Of a DNA stretch of 64,000 bases, positions 45,233-58,500 are shown in pieces (the first letter of the stretch is position 1; every line of letters starts with the position of its first letter). The notes beneath the pieces are model-generated. The model had not been told where the DNA came from and searched no databases. It worked only from the letters and a program-made list of their open reading frames with translations. The stretch spans positions 44,205,291 through 44,269,290 of the forward strand of contig JANCRA010000003.1 in the NCBI GenBank assembly GCA_024362935.1, in the 5' to 3' direction. The translations under genes and the position numbers were made by a program. The stretch comes from Setophaga petechia. Lineage: Eukaryota > Chordata > Aves > Passeriformes > Parulidae.

Positions 45233-45930
45233 CAAGGAAATCCACACAGGGTTTACACTATAGGATAGTTTCAGTTTGAAATGAATGAGAAGCAGGGACA
45301 CTGGCACAACTTTTCAGCATTATAATAAAACTGACATGAAAATCAACTTACTCTTGCAAAAATCTTGGCTTGCCATACGAGGGACCTATCCTGGTTCAAT
45401 ACCAAAATAATACAATCAAGCAGCACCCCTGGCTTAGGACACTTCTTAACCTTAACCAACTGTTGAGAGACTCATAAGTGTCACCAGTGAGACCCTTAAC
45501 AAATCCCAGATTCATGTCTGAGAAGAGCTCTCTGAAGCACATGGTGCACTTTGAAAAATCTGGTTTTATTGTAGGAGGTAGGACAATTGCACAGAAAAAG
45601 ACAGTGAGTCTTGTTCTGTTTTGCACAATATTTCCATCAACATAAAAAGCTTACTTAATAACATGCAAAATTTTGAGATCAGCTGGCACCTGATGAAAGA
45701 AATGGGGACAAAGTGCTGTCCCAAGGGCCAGTTGAGCTTTCAACTGCTACACAGAATTCAACTCAACAAGGACGGTTCAGATCAGTACACAAGCACAGTA
45801 TTCCTTCTGAAGGCTTTCAGTGAAATTCTTAGGTTTCTGTAAACATGAAAAATATTCACTGTTCCACATAATTCTTTGCTGTGTTTAAATTTTACAAAGT
45901 GCAAATTTTCTGTGATTAAGAAATTTCATT

Positions 45931-45936
45931 TTTATT
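45931..45936 (-). terminator. NUCB2: NUCB2 candidate polyadenylation signal
   Basis: First AATAAA on the minus strand (TTTATT on plus) after the distal NUCB2 stop codon, about 500 bp downstream. A second one is at 45565-45570. Use of either is unproven. Confidence 0.35.
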
Positions 45937-46430
45937 TGGTCTCAAAGAAGAAAGAGTTTGGTAGTGCTGGAAATAGGCCTTTTTCTATGGTCTTTGTTTC
46001 CCCATCTTTTGCTTTTCAGCATTTCTGGAAAGAGTTTCTACATCAAACTAGACCTAACTTAACATCCAGGCCTGTTCCCTGTTTCCTCTCTGAGAAGATC
46101 CTGATTCATGCCTTAACCCAGAATGGCAGACATCTCCCCTTCTTTGTGAGGGGAGAGCTCAACAGCTCAGTCCCCTGGCCATAAAAACCTTCAGTGTTAA
46201 TGGTTTCCTTTTTTTCCTTCTCTGTTATAGCCTCTACATGATACCCTTGTGTTTCTTACCAATGCATTTGAGAGAAAATTAATTTAACTTAAAAATCAAA
46301 TCTGACTGATACTTTATCTCTAATATTTCTGATGATTTTACAGTCTGAGGGAGAAAGTTCACGTTTGATTTCCTGTCCCACCCCTCCCTCCCCAAATAAT
46401 AAAGATGCTATAAAGTTGAGGCACAAGTGG

Positions 46431-46543
46431 TTAAGGGTGAACTGGATCAGTTCTGACAGCTGGTTCTTGGACATGTCCTGGTGGTAAAGGCTGATCTCCT
46501 CCTGCTGGGTGCTGTGCTGCCTCTGCAGCTTTGTGTTCAGCAG
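46431..46543 (-). CDS. NUCB2: NUCB2 exon 12, distal C-terminal tail
   Basis: A strong acceptor (GTTTTGCAG) is followed by an open frame in the phase left by exon 11 (1), giving 36 codons: [39 protein letters not shown] at 46433-46431. The PAGGDQ piece recalls PAGDQ in the tail of human NUCB1. A second frame ([16 protein letters not shown]) is also open but does not fit the phase. Moderate confidence: splice use needs transcript data. Confidence 0.6.
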
Positions 46544-49500
46544 CTGCAAAACAAGAAGAGAACCCTTTGTAACATCTCAGTAAACTGGCCCCAAATGTGA
46601 AAATTCTCTAAATGGAAGTTTCTAGCATAGGGACACTCAAACAAAACCTTCTATTTTCTGGTTTATAAGTGAAATCAAGAGTCTTTGGGACTGAGACCCA
46701 ACAGACTGCACTATTAGTCAGTGTTACCTCTTAGATTACAAATTGTTTCTGCTTTCTGTGAAATATTCTCACATAACACATTGTTCTTTCTGAAATGAAT
46801 CATGCTTTTATGAGACCTTTAATTCCAATATGGAAAGATTGAAAAAGAAATAATTAACAACTTGTTAATTATTTAATTATTATTAACTTCCTGTATGTTA
46901 CTCCTCACTGCATCAGTACTTACAATGTTCTCTCTTTGCCTACATTTGAGTAACACTAATTTTCATCGTTTGATGAAGATTTCAGAACATGCAGCTCCAT
47001 TTCTGGATTTTCCTTCCCTCAAATTACTCTTAGTAGCTCCAGTGGCCTGGAGATTTAAAGTAGTGTCTACTTGGACATCCTTAATTCTGTGAATGAGTAG
47101 TGACCAGTTCTGGCTAATGAATTCTCATGACACCTAATTAAATGACTTTACAGAATGATTTTACATAAAAGAATACATGTGTTAACAACAGTATTGAAAG
47201 ATGTATCATCTGCAATTACACAAAGGTTTTACTGAAGGTGAGGGGAATTTAGGCCCTTGGAATGAAGGATCATAAAATGAAGTTACCTCCAGGCAGTTTC
47301 AAAGCAAATAAAAGGCAAAATTAAATAGGTTCTGAAATCTCATCACTTCCCTTCACAGACCTGAGTGGGCAGAATTTCAGGGTACCCAACAAGGTAAGCT
47401 GTAATCACTGCACAGAGCTCCTGAGGTTTGAAATCCCACTGCTGGCCCTGCAGGAGCAGTTAAGAGCTCCTCATACTCAACAGGCTGCCTAGATAGATCT
47501 GAAGCTTCTAGTTGAGATCAATGTCAGAAGTTTTTGGGTTTCACTGATCATGTCAGCACATGAACATGGAAGCCAATAAAGCCAGCATAGTTTCAGCCTT
47601 CAAGAAAAGGCTGATTTAGGATACATGGAGCAGCAGAGCACAAAGGAAACCAGGGCAGTGTACTATGGATAAGATGTGCTAATATATCCCTGACTTTTGC
47701 TGCCACCCGTGATGAAATGCAGGGATTTTTTTATGCCACTGGCATCTCCTGAGGGTGTTGAAGCAATTGGTCATTCACACTGCCCAAGGCTAACTTCTTG
47801 TGTCATGCTACATCCAGCTGCTGCCAAATTGGCACTGAGGATTTTAAATGCTTTGATTTGTTCTGCAGCCTCAGACTGCAGTGCAGCCATAGATCATGGG
47901 ACCTTGTCTTTTGTATGTCCCTGTTCTTCCCTGGATGCTCTAGATCTCAGTATTTCAGACTAATACAACACAATTCTCCTTCTCTGCCCATTGGATGCCT
48001 TGTGCTAGGACTCTGGTTTCTTACTATGGACCTAAAAGCAGTGAGATTTCAGGAGTACTTAGTACTTACTTCCCTCTGAAAAACAGGTTAGTGAACCTTT
48101 CTCCAGAGGTCATTAAAGCTGCATTAAGTTAATAATTTTAACAGCAAATATGGAGGTAATGACTTTTACATTGCAAATCTGATTTTCAAGTTAGTGTATC
48201 TACACAGAAAGTCACATACGGGGTTGGATTTTCAGTTCTCCACCTGGTCCTGCAGGAGGACTTCCTTGCTGTAGTTTCTTTTGTTCCATCTGTTTTACAA
48301 CCTGGTGAAAAATAAAATACAGCAGTTGAAAAATTTGAATTTTCCATCTTTCTCTGATGTGACATAAATGAACACACCTAAACCAAATGTTGCAGTTATG
48401 TAAGGTCTTTCTTAGAGGGTGTCGTGCTGAGTTGCTTTAATTCAGAACACCAGGCTGTGTTTTGCTGTGGTACCATTAGTTTAGAATTCAGCTGGGACTC
48501 ATATGAGAAATCAAGGTAAATCTCCAGAGCTGGGAATTGTGGAGAGCCAATACACACACAAAGACAGAGAAAAGAGGAAAACAGATATATGCTGTCCTCA
48601 CACATGTACCTGCTGAAGCTCTTGTTTCTGAGCCTGAAGCTGATCGTGCTGCCTCTGTAGCTCTTCCTTCTGTTTCTGAAGTTCTTCTGCCTTCCTTCTG
48701 AGTTCATCTTCCTGCTGGGAAATGTGATTTTCAAATTCCTTCAGCTCGTCCTCGGTGAAGAGCTGCTGTTGATCCAGTGTCTGCAAGAAAATACATACAA
48801 GCATGAATACTTAGCCAGGAAAGCATGGGGGTATTCTTTATTATTTTCTTACTGAAATTCTTGCACGGTTCACTAAAAAACCCTCAGAACAAAATAGTGA
48901 GACATGACACTGTGTACACTCAATGAAAACAGCAAAACAGCCATTTCTCAGCTATTTTCACAACAAAGCTCTACTAGGGATTTAGATGTAGGAGAAAAAA
49001 TATCCTCTTTCTTCCAGTTGAGCTCTTATCTTCCCTTTGAAGTGATTCATAAACAAAATGTGCATTTCCATTTGAAAAGCACGTGTGAAAAGCTCTTCCC
49101 GAATCCCCGGGGTGGCGCCAGACCTTTTCCGTTGGTGGAATTCACATCTGCATTACATTTAGGCAGCTGAATGCTACCTTCAGCTGAGGGGCTTAACGAC
49201 ACGCATACCAGAGCAGAGCTGAAAAAACCAAAGGTCACAGACATGCCGCTTGGTTTCCTGCTCCAAGTGCTGGTAATGGTGCTGCATGTTGTACTTGGAA
49301 CACATTTTCATTACCTCCCAGCTATCTGGCTCCAAAAATTCCTTCTTCTCTGTAGCTCGCAGGAACTCTTCCAAAGTCACTAGCCGGTCCTTGTTGATGT
49401 CAACCTATTTGAAGCAAAAAATTAAGCTCAAGCTGAAGGACAGGTTTAGGAGAAGCTAATGTTTATATTTTATCAATCAAATATAACCATTTTTAATTGT

Positions 49501-52500
49501 TTATATGTCCCATTTTCGAGGGAGTGCCCAGAACATTTTCTGAGAACTCCTCTCACAAGCTTATGTATCTTAACAAAAATAGAACTACAAAGTCAATCCT
49601 GACATTTTACTTCAAAATTCACTGGCTTTATTGGAAACACTTGTGCTCACAGTCCAAACACTAATAGTGGAATGCATTATTTTTTTTTTTGAGAAAGATG
49701 TTTTGTAGCTTTCTGGTAACTACTCTGACTCACAGTTACAAAATTATCTCCACCGTTGGAGTGGGAGGTTTTTAAAAACAAAAATCCCACCCAACTGAAT
49801 TGTGCTGGAATCCTTTAAGGGGAAGGGAGGAAATGCTTCCCTTTATGACTAATAGATGACCAGACTTGCTCTGTTCCTCAAGTTTAAGGAATACAGTTGA
49901 ATACAGAAATATTATGGGTGGAAAACACAGTGGTTCAAAACAGCCCCTTTCCATTCCTGTGTCTCCTGAGCTGAAAACCCCATCAGACCCAGTGAAGGTT
50001 TTCACTGTCACAGGTGATGGCTTGAGCTCTTTTTGTCCCTTTTAAAGGGACAAAGCTGAGCTATATAAAAGAAGACATTGCTCTACTCCCTCTTCTTACA
50101 CCTGAATCTTACCCATCTGCCAAGTGCCAAAGCAAATTTAAAGACTTCCTTGTTTGACACACAACTCACAAGGAATTTCTGTTGAATCTCAGTACCTGCA
50201 AACAACCAAGGCTACAGAACAATTCCTTCTCTGGAACTCCTTAAATGAAAACTAGCCAGCAGGCATTACATCAGAACACAGGGACAGGGTTTGAGAACTG
50301 TAACTTGGCAGAATCCCAGCACAAGCAGCTCTCAGTGTGACAGGCCATCCCTTTCTGCTGCACTTGAACAACACTTCATGTCAGGAGAACTGTGTTTTTT
50401 GAACACAGAAGGGAATCAGCCCCCACCTCATTCATTACATGTTCTCTCATTCTCAGTCTTTCTTCTTCCATTTCAACCATGTCATCCTCTTCATTCTTGG
50501 GATCATAAACTTTTTCTAACTGAAATTTAAAATTAGTACATGTTAGTTTGACGAAAAGGCTACTTTTTCAAATGGCAGAGCATATCTGGAAAAGTGGTGT
50601 GAGATGTTCTCTGTGTGTGCAGTTTTCCTCTTTCAGCACAGTATTTAAGCAACAAGTGAGCCTTTCTTTCCTAAGAATGAAGTTTTCAGTTAATTCATGT
50701 GGTCTGTTACAATTCAGTGATGTGGATGTCACAGTCAAGTTGACCTCAGTGTGCAAAGTCTGATCCTACATTTGATTCAAAGCAGGCAGAGGTTCCATGT
50801 GGTTTCTGGAATGGGAGAGAGTGGCTTTTTCACCAGGCCATGCAGCTGACCCCATAAGCATTCAGAGTATCACAAGACAAATTCAGTGCCAAATTTAATG
50901 GTTCACTTCTCTTCTTGCACAACGTCTTCCTGGAGAGTTCATGCTTATGTGGTTGTACTTGGCTTTCTCAGGCACTGAGCTTCACTTGCCCAGCCACAGG
51001 TAATTTCAAGGCCCCAGACTATAAAGCTATAAAACAGTGAGACACCTGTCAAAAAGGACTGCACTGTATCTTCATTGTAGTGAAAGGGATTATGGCAAAT
51101 TATTGTACCAGAGTTAAATGTTCAGACAACAAACCAAGGCTTAAAGAAACTAAGAACCTGTCTACTTTATCAGACGTACATGTGCTTCAAACTAGCTAGA
51201 CATAAAATATATTAAATTTCTGTAGCCATTTCTACAGTGCTGTCCCTGAGCCAAGGCACACAAGTGTGACCCTTTTTCTCATCAGACTTGCTGATGAACA
51301 CTCATTGAGCACAGGTGCCAAGCTTCAGAACTTTTATCAGGTGCATCTAGGGAGAGCAGCTCTCTACATTGCAATTTACACAGGTAATACCTATCCTGCA
51401 GATTAGTTACAGAATCTCCAGCAAGCCTGGAGCAGAAAAATACATGTGCACTAGATTTCTGATGTCGGACTCCTATTCTTCAACTACTTTATTTTGCCTG
51501 CTTTTTACACTTTTGTAGAAATATTAAGGATGCATGAAACTTGGTATGAATACTCTATTTTGTAGTCCAAAGCCCCCAAATATACTTGGGAAAAACAGAC
51601 ATCCCTGTAACCCTTTACTGATAGAAGATATTTTTTTTACCTCTTTAGTAAATAGGGCTTCTAATTCCTGCTCATCCAGGAAACCATCATTATTGACATC
51701 TACAAAAAGAAGTTTTAAAAATACAAGTCGAGTACATACAGAAAGTCATACACATAATAGATCTCCAAGAGTTAAGTAAGGATCAGTGTGCACATTTAAC
51801 AAGAAGCTGGTTACAGAGGTTGTTTCTACTGCTGAGGTTTTTAGCAGGCATTGGTCTGGCGTGTCAGTTTTGGTTGGTTGGACAAGTCTGCAGCAATCTC
51901 TCCACTTCTTAGATTAGCAAACTGAAATAGGTCACCACAGGATTGCGCAGACTGCAACTGCCAAAAAATATTGCTGAGAACAAGTTGTCCCCATTTAACC
52001 ACTAAATTTGTAATTGGACTCAGGAGCAAGCAACAAGATTCTGCAGAAAAACTTTAACTGACAATATGACTCCTTAAAAACTTAAAGAATTACATGAAAA
52101 TCAATATAAACATGCAACACTTGAGATATGTGTAAAATGACTTTTCATGACAAATGCAGAGAGGAGAATACTTGATAATTAATGATCCATCTTTTATCCT
52201 ACATTGTGCTCTGAATACTGTTACACTACCTCTGAAATTGAAAGAAAATATCCACTTCAAATTATTACCCAATATTTTTGTGTAATTGCTTCAAAGTTTT
52301 CTATATACTAAGCTCTAAGGAAACAGGTGATTTCTGCTATTTCTGTTTTGGTAGGTTTTGCACAAGCAAGGTACCAAAAAATTTCAGAAAGCTACCTTTC
52401 AAAATCTCTTTTCTAGAAAGAAGAGATAAGATTTAATAACTATAGCTAGATGATCATTAAGGACCCAAACCATTCCATGATTCTGTAATAATACATGCTT

Positions 52501-55500
52501 ATTATAAGTTATAAACTGAGATAAAAGTTTAGGCTCAAACTAGAACACTTTTCTTAATCTGAATCATCATCTTTGAGATTAGTCAGATTCTGTGTACTGT
52601 TAAACCCTTTGCAGCCTAGTGCCAGGCAGGATCTACACAGGGGCACTTTATGATGAAGCATTTAACCATAACAGAACAAAGTTGTTAAGCAAGGTGTTCA
52701 TTGAGGTGCATCCTCCTCTCTACTACTGCTTGTTGTTTCTAGCTGTCCATTCCTCAGAAATCTAGGGGCAGGATTAGAGGGTTTTTGTTTTATCAAGGGA
52801 ATATTGCAATTTCTGAAGAGCCTTGGCCCTTCTATGACCACTCCAAAGATTAGGGGCATCTGGTACTTATGTGCAGAGATGATGAGAAAGCAGGTTTTGC
52901 CCCTACACAAATCTCTGAGGATTTATTCCCAGTACCTACTGTGCAAGCAAAGTTATAGATATGGACAGACCTCTAAGTACCCATACTTTCCTAAGGAGTC
53001 CCTACTGGGTTTTGCCTGTATGATTTTAGGAGTAATTCAACAAAACTCTGAATGTTTTTAAATTTTAACTGCACTTAAAACATTGCATGAAATTTACAAT
53101 ACAGTAACAAATATTTTCTCCTCTGTACTACTCAGATTCTCTCAAGTTGCTTGAGGTGCAAGACTTCATCCTAACATATGACAAACTTGTCCTCAGCAGA
53201 ATGGAACAAAGTCACTTCACTTGTTCAGGAAATTAAAACTAAGCCTCTTACCGTGCAATTTGAAAAATGTTTTGGGGTCAAATTCATTAGGATCTAGTCC
53301 ATCTGCTTCTTCCCACACCTCTTTCAGTTGATCTTTGCTTCCCTATAGATTGGTTACAAAGAAAAACTATTCAAAAGACAATTTAGTGTCATTTCCCTGC
53401 ATTACATTTGCATTATGGCTTCTCTGAAAGGCTTGCTTTATTTGCTGATTAGTCATGAGGAAAATGGAATCAGTTGCATTTTCTTTCCTTCCCTTTTGGT
53501 CAAGTTTAATACTTTCATTAGACAGAAAGGCCCAGGGAAAGAGGGAGTGTAAAGGAAATGCATATTTTGTGGAAAGGAGCACCTGTAATAATCATTCATG
53601 GCCACACAGCCTCATCCAGAAACAACAGCTGAAGGGAGCTGAATTATTTTGCCTTTCCTAGAGCAAATGGTACTGTGATGCAGGCATCCCCACAGTTTTG
53701 AATATTGCTCTGGCTTCTTCCTTATGAATTTCAGTGTCTGTGTAAGAATTGTGGCAGCAAATAACACATTGTACAGAAAGAATGGGGGTTTATACACTGG
53801 GGTTTGTCATGCTCTCAGCACTGTGCCCATATCAGTAAGAGGAGGCAATGATGAGAACAAACAAACTACACCCTTCTGTGTATTAGCTTTTTCTCTCTGG
53901 AAAGGAAAGCTCACACTCGGTCAAGTAAGAACAGGCCTTACAGGATGGTGAACTTTAGGGTGATCTCCATGTTTTTTCTTCATCTCCTCAAATTTGGATT
54001 CTTCTTTCTTCCTCTTTTCTTCATCCAGTGTTTTTAAATACTCTCTCCTCTCGTGTTCTTTCATCATCTCGTATTTCTTAAACTCCTCATGGCGAGTCTT
54101 ATCATAGTTTTCCAGGTCACTTGTAGCCTAAAAATAGGGATATATGCAGACAGATGATTATGTAACATAATCTGACATTAACACCACTGTATTGTTCAGA
54201 TCTGTGGGCAAGGCTGGCCATGTTGCCATTCAGGGCAGTCTGGCTGGGGCTTCCTTTCACATGACAGTGATGCAGAAACATCACTCCTCCCTTGGTCATT
54301 TTCACAGAAGTTAATTTCTAATGGTTCATCTGTTGAATGAACCATTAGAAGGCTTGAAGGTGTCCTTTCTCATCAGGGAATAATAAATGAACTCAAGTTA
54401 ATCAAGTCCTATACTAACAGTACCATTAACTCCTTCATCATTTCAGAATAAGAACATTTGTAGCTCATCCTTCAGTTTAATGACAAATTGGACTTGTAGC
54501 AGCTTAATAGAGATTAAATTAAAAAGCCCCAAACCATTAAATGGAGAGAAAGGGTATGAGAGGAGAATTTCAAGTTCTTGTATAGTTTAAAGTTGTGTCA
54601 TTTTCATACAGGCCAAAGTATTAAAGGATATTTTGGTAGTGCTTTTCAAAGTAACATGTTTACACCTGATACTGTCTTTCCATTATTTACATTTTACTTT
54701 TCAGATTCACTGTATGTTTTAAAAAAACAACCCCAAAGCTAAGACCCCCTTAAGTACCCATTCCACCCTGTCAGTATCTTGGTTGAGAAATGAGAAGACA
54801 AAACAATAAAATATGTAATAAAAAAGAATTGTCCTGTTAAGGGTATGCTTCTCCAAGCCAACCAGAATTTTCCCAGAAGAGATGTTCAGAAATGTTTAGA
54901 AAAAGTATAATATCTCTATAAAAATAATTCTACAAAAAATGGAGATAATTTCTGTGTAATTTTTTTCACCCTTGGAAGATTTTATCTTTCAATTTGTTTT
55001 GAAAGTATTAAAAACTGTTCCAATTCTCATGTCAGACATGCAGTGCTCTCTAAAGTATATCTGAGACATTTTTCCCCCTGGGAAGTCTGTTTTTCTCTAG
55101 CAGTTGAAAAAAGCCATGTCCTGCTTAGCTTAACTGCATCCCCTGAATAAACCTCACACACCTGTGACTGAAACTGAATCTGCCATGCCATGCCCAGTAT
55201 AAGCAACTTCTAATATTGCTCTCTCCAATTCTACTCTGCTGTGGTTTTGCAGCTTCATGTATATACAGGAGATCCCAAAATTCATATGGTTAGCTAGGGA
55301 TAATTATTTTACATCATTCTGTGAGAGTCCTATATCATTTAGAAACAAAAACAAAAAAAAAACATTTGGGAAAAATGCACCTCTCTCTCACCTATATTTA
55401 ATTTAAAGGCTCTTGGAAAGGTGTGTTTTATTCCCAAAGTTGCTTGTACTGGCATATGAATGTTAAGTCCTGCTAAGGTGACATCCCAAAATTTATGGAC

Positions 55501-58500
55501 TCTTTTGCATCATGCACTCTGGCACCAGTTTTCAAGTGTGCATGGAGACAACTGACTTTTCTCTGAAAATGGAAACTGCATGTCATTTATAAAATGTGGT
55601 GTATAGGAAAGGACTTCCCTTTACCAGAGGTAAAAAGCACAATAATTAAACCTCCAACCCCCACAGCACTCACTGCTTTGATCAGCATATCCAAGTCTTT
55701 AGGTTCAAAGGTGTCAGGATTCTGATGGTTCAGGTGCTCAAACTGCTTAAGGAGAGCCTGATGATCTATACCAGTGTCTGGAAGAACAAGGTATACATGT
55801 AAAACATTAAAATAAATTTGAAATCAAGAAAAATCAATAAGTCTTTCATATGGGATCTTATGCCTTGTAAGTGCCTGAGGTTCCCTGAGGACTGAATAAT
55901 TTTTTCATTGTTAGAGGAAACTACAGTAACATTTTTGAAGTTGCTTTTCCTGGAGCAGGTTGACAAACTTGATGGCAATTTGATGGCACTACATTTCTTC
56001 TGATGGGTCAGTGCTGCATTGCACCCTATCAATTTACATGCACAAATTACAGCTTCTGTTTCAGCAAGAGAAAGTATGATCAATTTGAGCTTTACAAACA
56101 AAAAAAAAATATTTTATTCTCTTTTATATAAATGACGTCATTGACATTGTGCTATACCTAAGCTAACAATTTGTACATTTTTCTGCATGGGGAAAAGTCC
56201 AACTCTTCTACTGCCCTGGATGTTTTGCAAATGACACACATCTGGCCAAATTTGATTTGATACAATTTTACACCATATTGTACATAAAATTGTATCAAAT
56301 CAAATAAGCAGTTAGTTAAACTTCATTTGTAGAAAAAAGAGAAGTGCAAGACAGTGGAGAGTCAGGTCTTGTGTCTAAAAGGTGGAAACATTTTCTCTTC
56401 CTTGTGACAGGAGTGATACCCACCAATATCAACACACAATGCATTAAAACTACACACATTTCTACCACAGCTTCTCTGTTACCATGGTCTCTGAACACCA
56501 AAGCTACTCTCTTATGCTTTCATATATTAAGGACAACAGTTGTGACAAGCTGTTACTATATTGCTTAGCAAAGAATATTTTATTCGTTTAAAAACAAATT
56601 GGAAAACACTTTTTTTAATATACTGTTTTTTTTACAAACTATCTGCTTTACAATCAGTGCTGTGTTTGTATTAACACAAAACAGCAAACACTGGCCAGGG
56701 CAGATTTCAGCCATCATTCCTCCCTGGTGAGATCACAATTTCTGTTTAAATATATGTGTCTTTGTCTGTTTTTGAAACATTTTAAGAAGTGTAGTAATAG
56801 ACTCAAGAAAAACCAACATACACAAAAAAAAACCCAGCCCCCAAACCCATTTTTCTCCATTTCTTACATTTAGGGGCAAAAGATTAATTCTATTTGACAC
56901 TTTTTACTTGCCACATTACTGTATGATCTGAGACTCAACAACTAACATTCTTCTGGCCTGTACTGATCAGTCAAGGATCCTGGTGAAAATGTTTAAAAAT
57001 ACATCTGGATGAGGACTGAATTTATGCTGAATATAATCTCAGGTCTACTTGTCTGGAGTTTTTTTAACCTGATCCAGCTGAGAGGAATGTAAAGAGGAGG
57101 GGTTTGTGTGCCTTTTTTTTTTTCTTTTTGTAGATCAGACAGAAGACTAAAGATACTAAATGGTGTTATGGGGAAAAGATTACAAGAGCAAATAAAGGAA
57201 ATTAAACCACTCTGCCTGTTGCTATTTTAATGCTCTTTGTGCATATTCCAAGATATCATCTAGCAGTATAGATGCAGCTGTATTTTATGGTTAATCTGGC
57301 CATATTGTGTATGATGTGAAGCACTCATGGGCAAAGCTGACTATAGACTTTGCCAAGTGTTTTTACATCTTAGTACTCATCTGAATATTCTGAACTGCAA
57401 TAATCTGTTCCCAAATGTAAGACCTCACATTTACACTGTAAGATCTGAGGTGTTGGGGGGAATTCTTTTTCTAAAGCATGCTCTGTTGGTTACTATTGAT
57501 TTATGAAGGCAGAGGGGGTACAAGTAATCAGTCTATTAAGCTTAACAATACCTAAAACAACTATGTACACACCCAGGTATCATTAGCTGCTGTCACCTAG
57601 CTGTGAATGTCACCATGATGTCACTGGACTGCTTGTCTGCAATAGGAATCACAGACATAAACATTTTTTTGTCACATCTAAATTAGATCTTTATTCTAGC
57701 AGTGTTTTATTTGATGCATTATGCATTCAGTTCCTTGGGATCCCTCTCAAAAACCTGCAAACATCTTTACAATAATAAAATACAAAAAAAATCATTTTCT
57801 ACCCCCTAAGAATATGAAATACTGTGTCATAGTTTTTCTCTTAAAGACAGTCCTGCTGTGTTACTGGTTCTCTGTGAGTAATCTATGAACTGATGCATTA
57901 CAAAAATAAGAGCTTAAAAATAAGAGGTAGAAGTATCTGAAAAATCCACTGACAAACAAGTTCAGTTATTTATAAAACAGAGATGGTTTTCTCTTCTCTC
58001 CAGTTTCCTATAAAGACAGGTCTGTAATGGCTCCAGGCCAGCTCAGAAAGGACACTCACTCTCAGTTTAGTTATTACTGGTGACAACAAACAATGCACAA
58101 CTGCTGGACTTTGACATTTCTCTAACACAATTCCATCTGTTAACTCACCTAAATAAATTCTGTACCCTTACCTTGAACAGAATCCATTTTAGCTTTAATT
58201 AACATTCTTAATCTTGCTACCTCTTGTCTTTTTAGTTCATCCAGCCTTGTTCTCACATGGTGGCTGACTAAATCAAGCTCTCTGCTTAGCTTTCCACTCT
58301 GTCAAAAAACAAAAAAGTCATGCATAAACACTGGAGAAAGAAGTCTTTAGGATTCCCATTAGACATAAACTGCAAGACAGCAGACTAATGGCAGTCTCTG
58401 GCAATACTGTAGCCCACACTGTAAGAATCTCAACATTTTTTCAAAGAGCAGATTCAAAATTTTTATGCCTATGGTTATGGAAACAGAGAGGAATCCTAAA

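Larger units (their letters stand above)
28450..45900. other. KCNJ11-NUCB2 intergenic region
   Basis: About 17 kb with no exon that I can support on either strand. Open frames of up to 272 codons (30423-31241, starting at GTG) have no recognisable domain or neighbouring splice structure. It contains CR1 relics, a 46-bp tandem duplication, poly(T) and AAAC-type simple repeats, and a GC-richer patch at 41690-42080. Human NCR3LG1 (B7-H6) lies in the equivalent interval, but no Ig-fold exon was seen here. The right end probably includes NUCB2 3' UTR. Confidence 0.6.
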
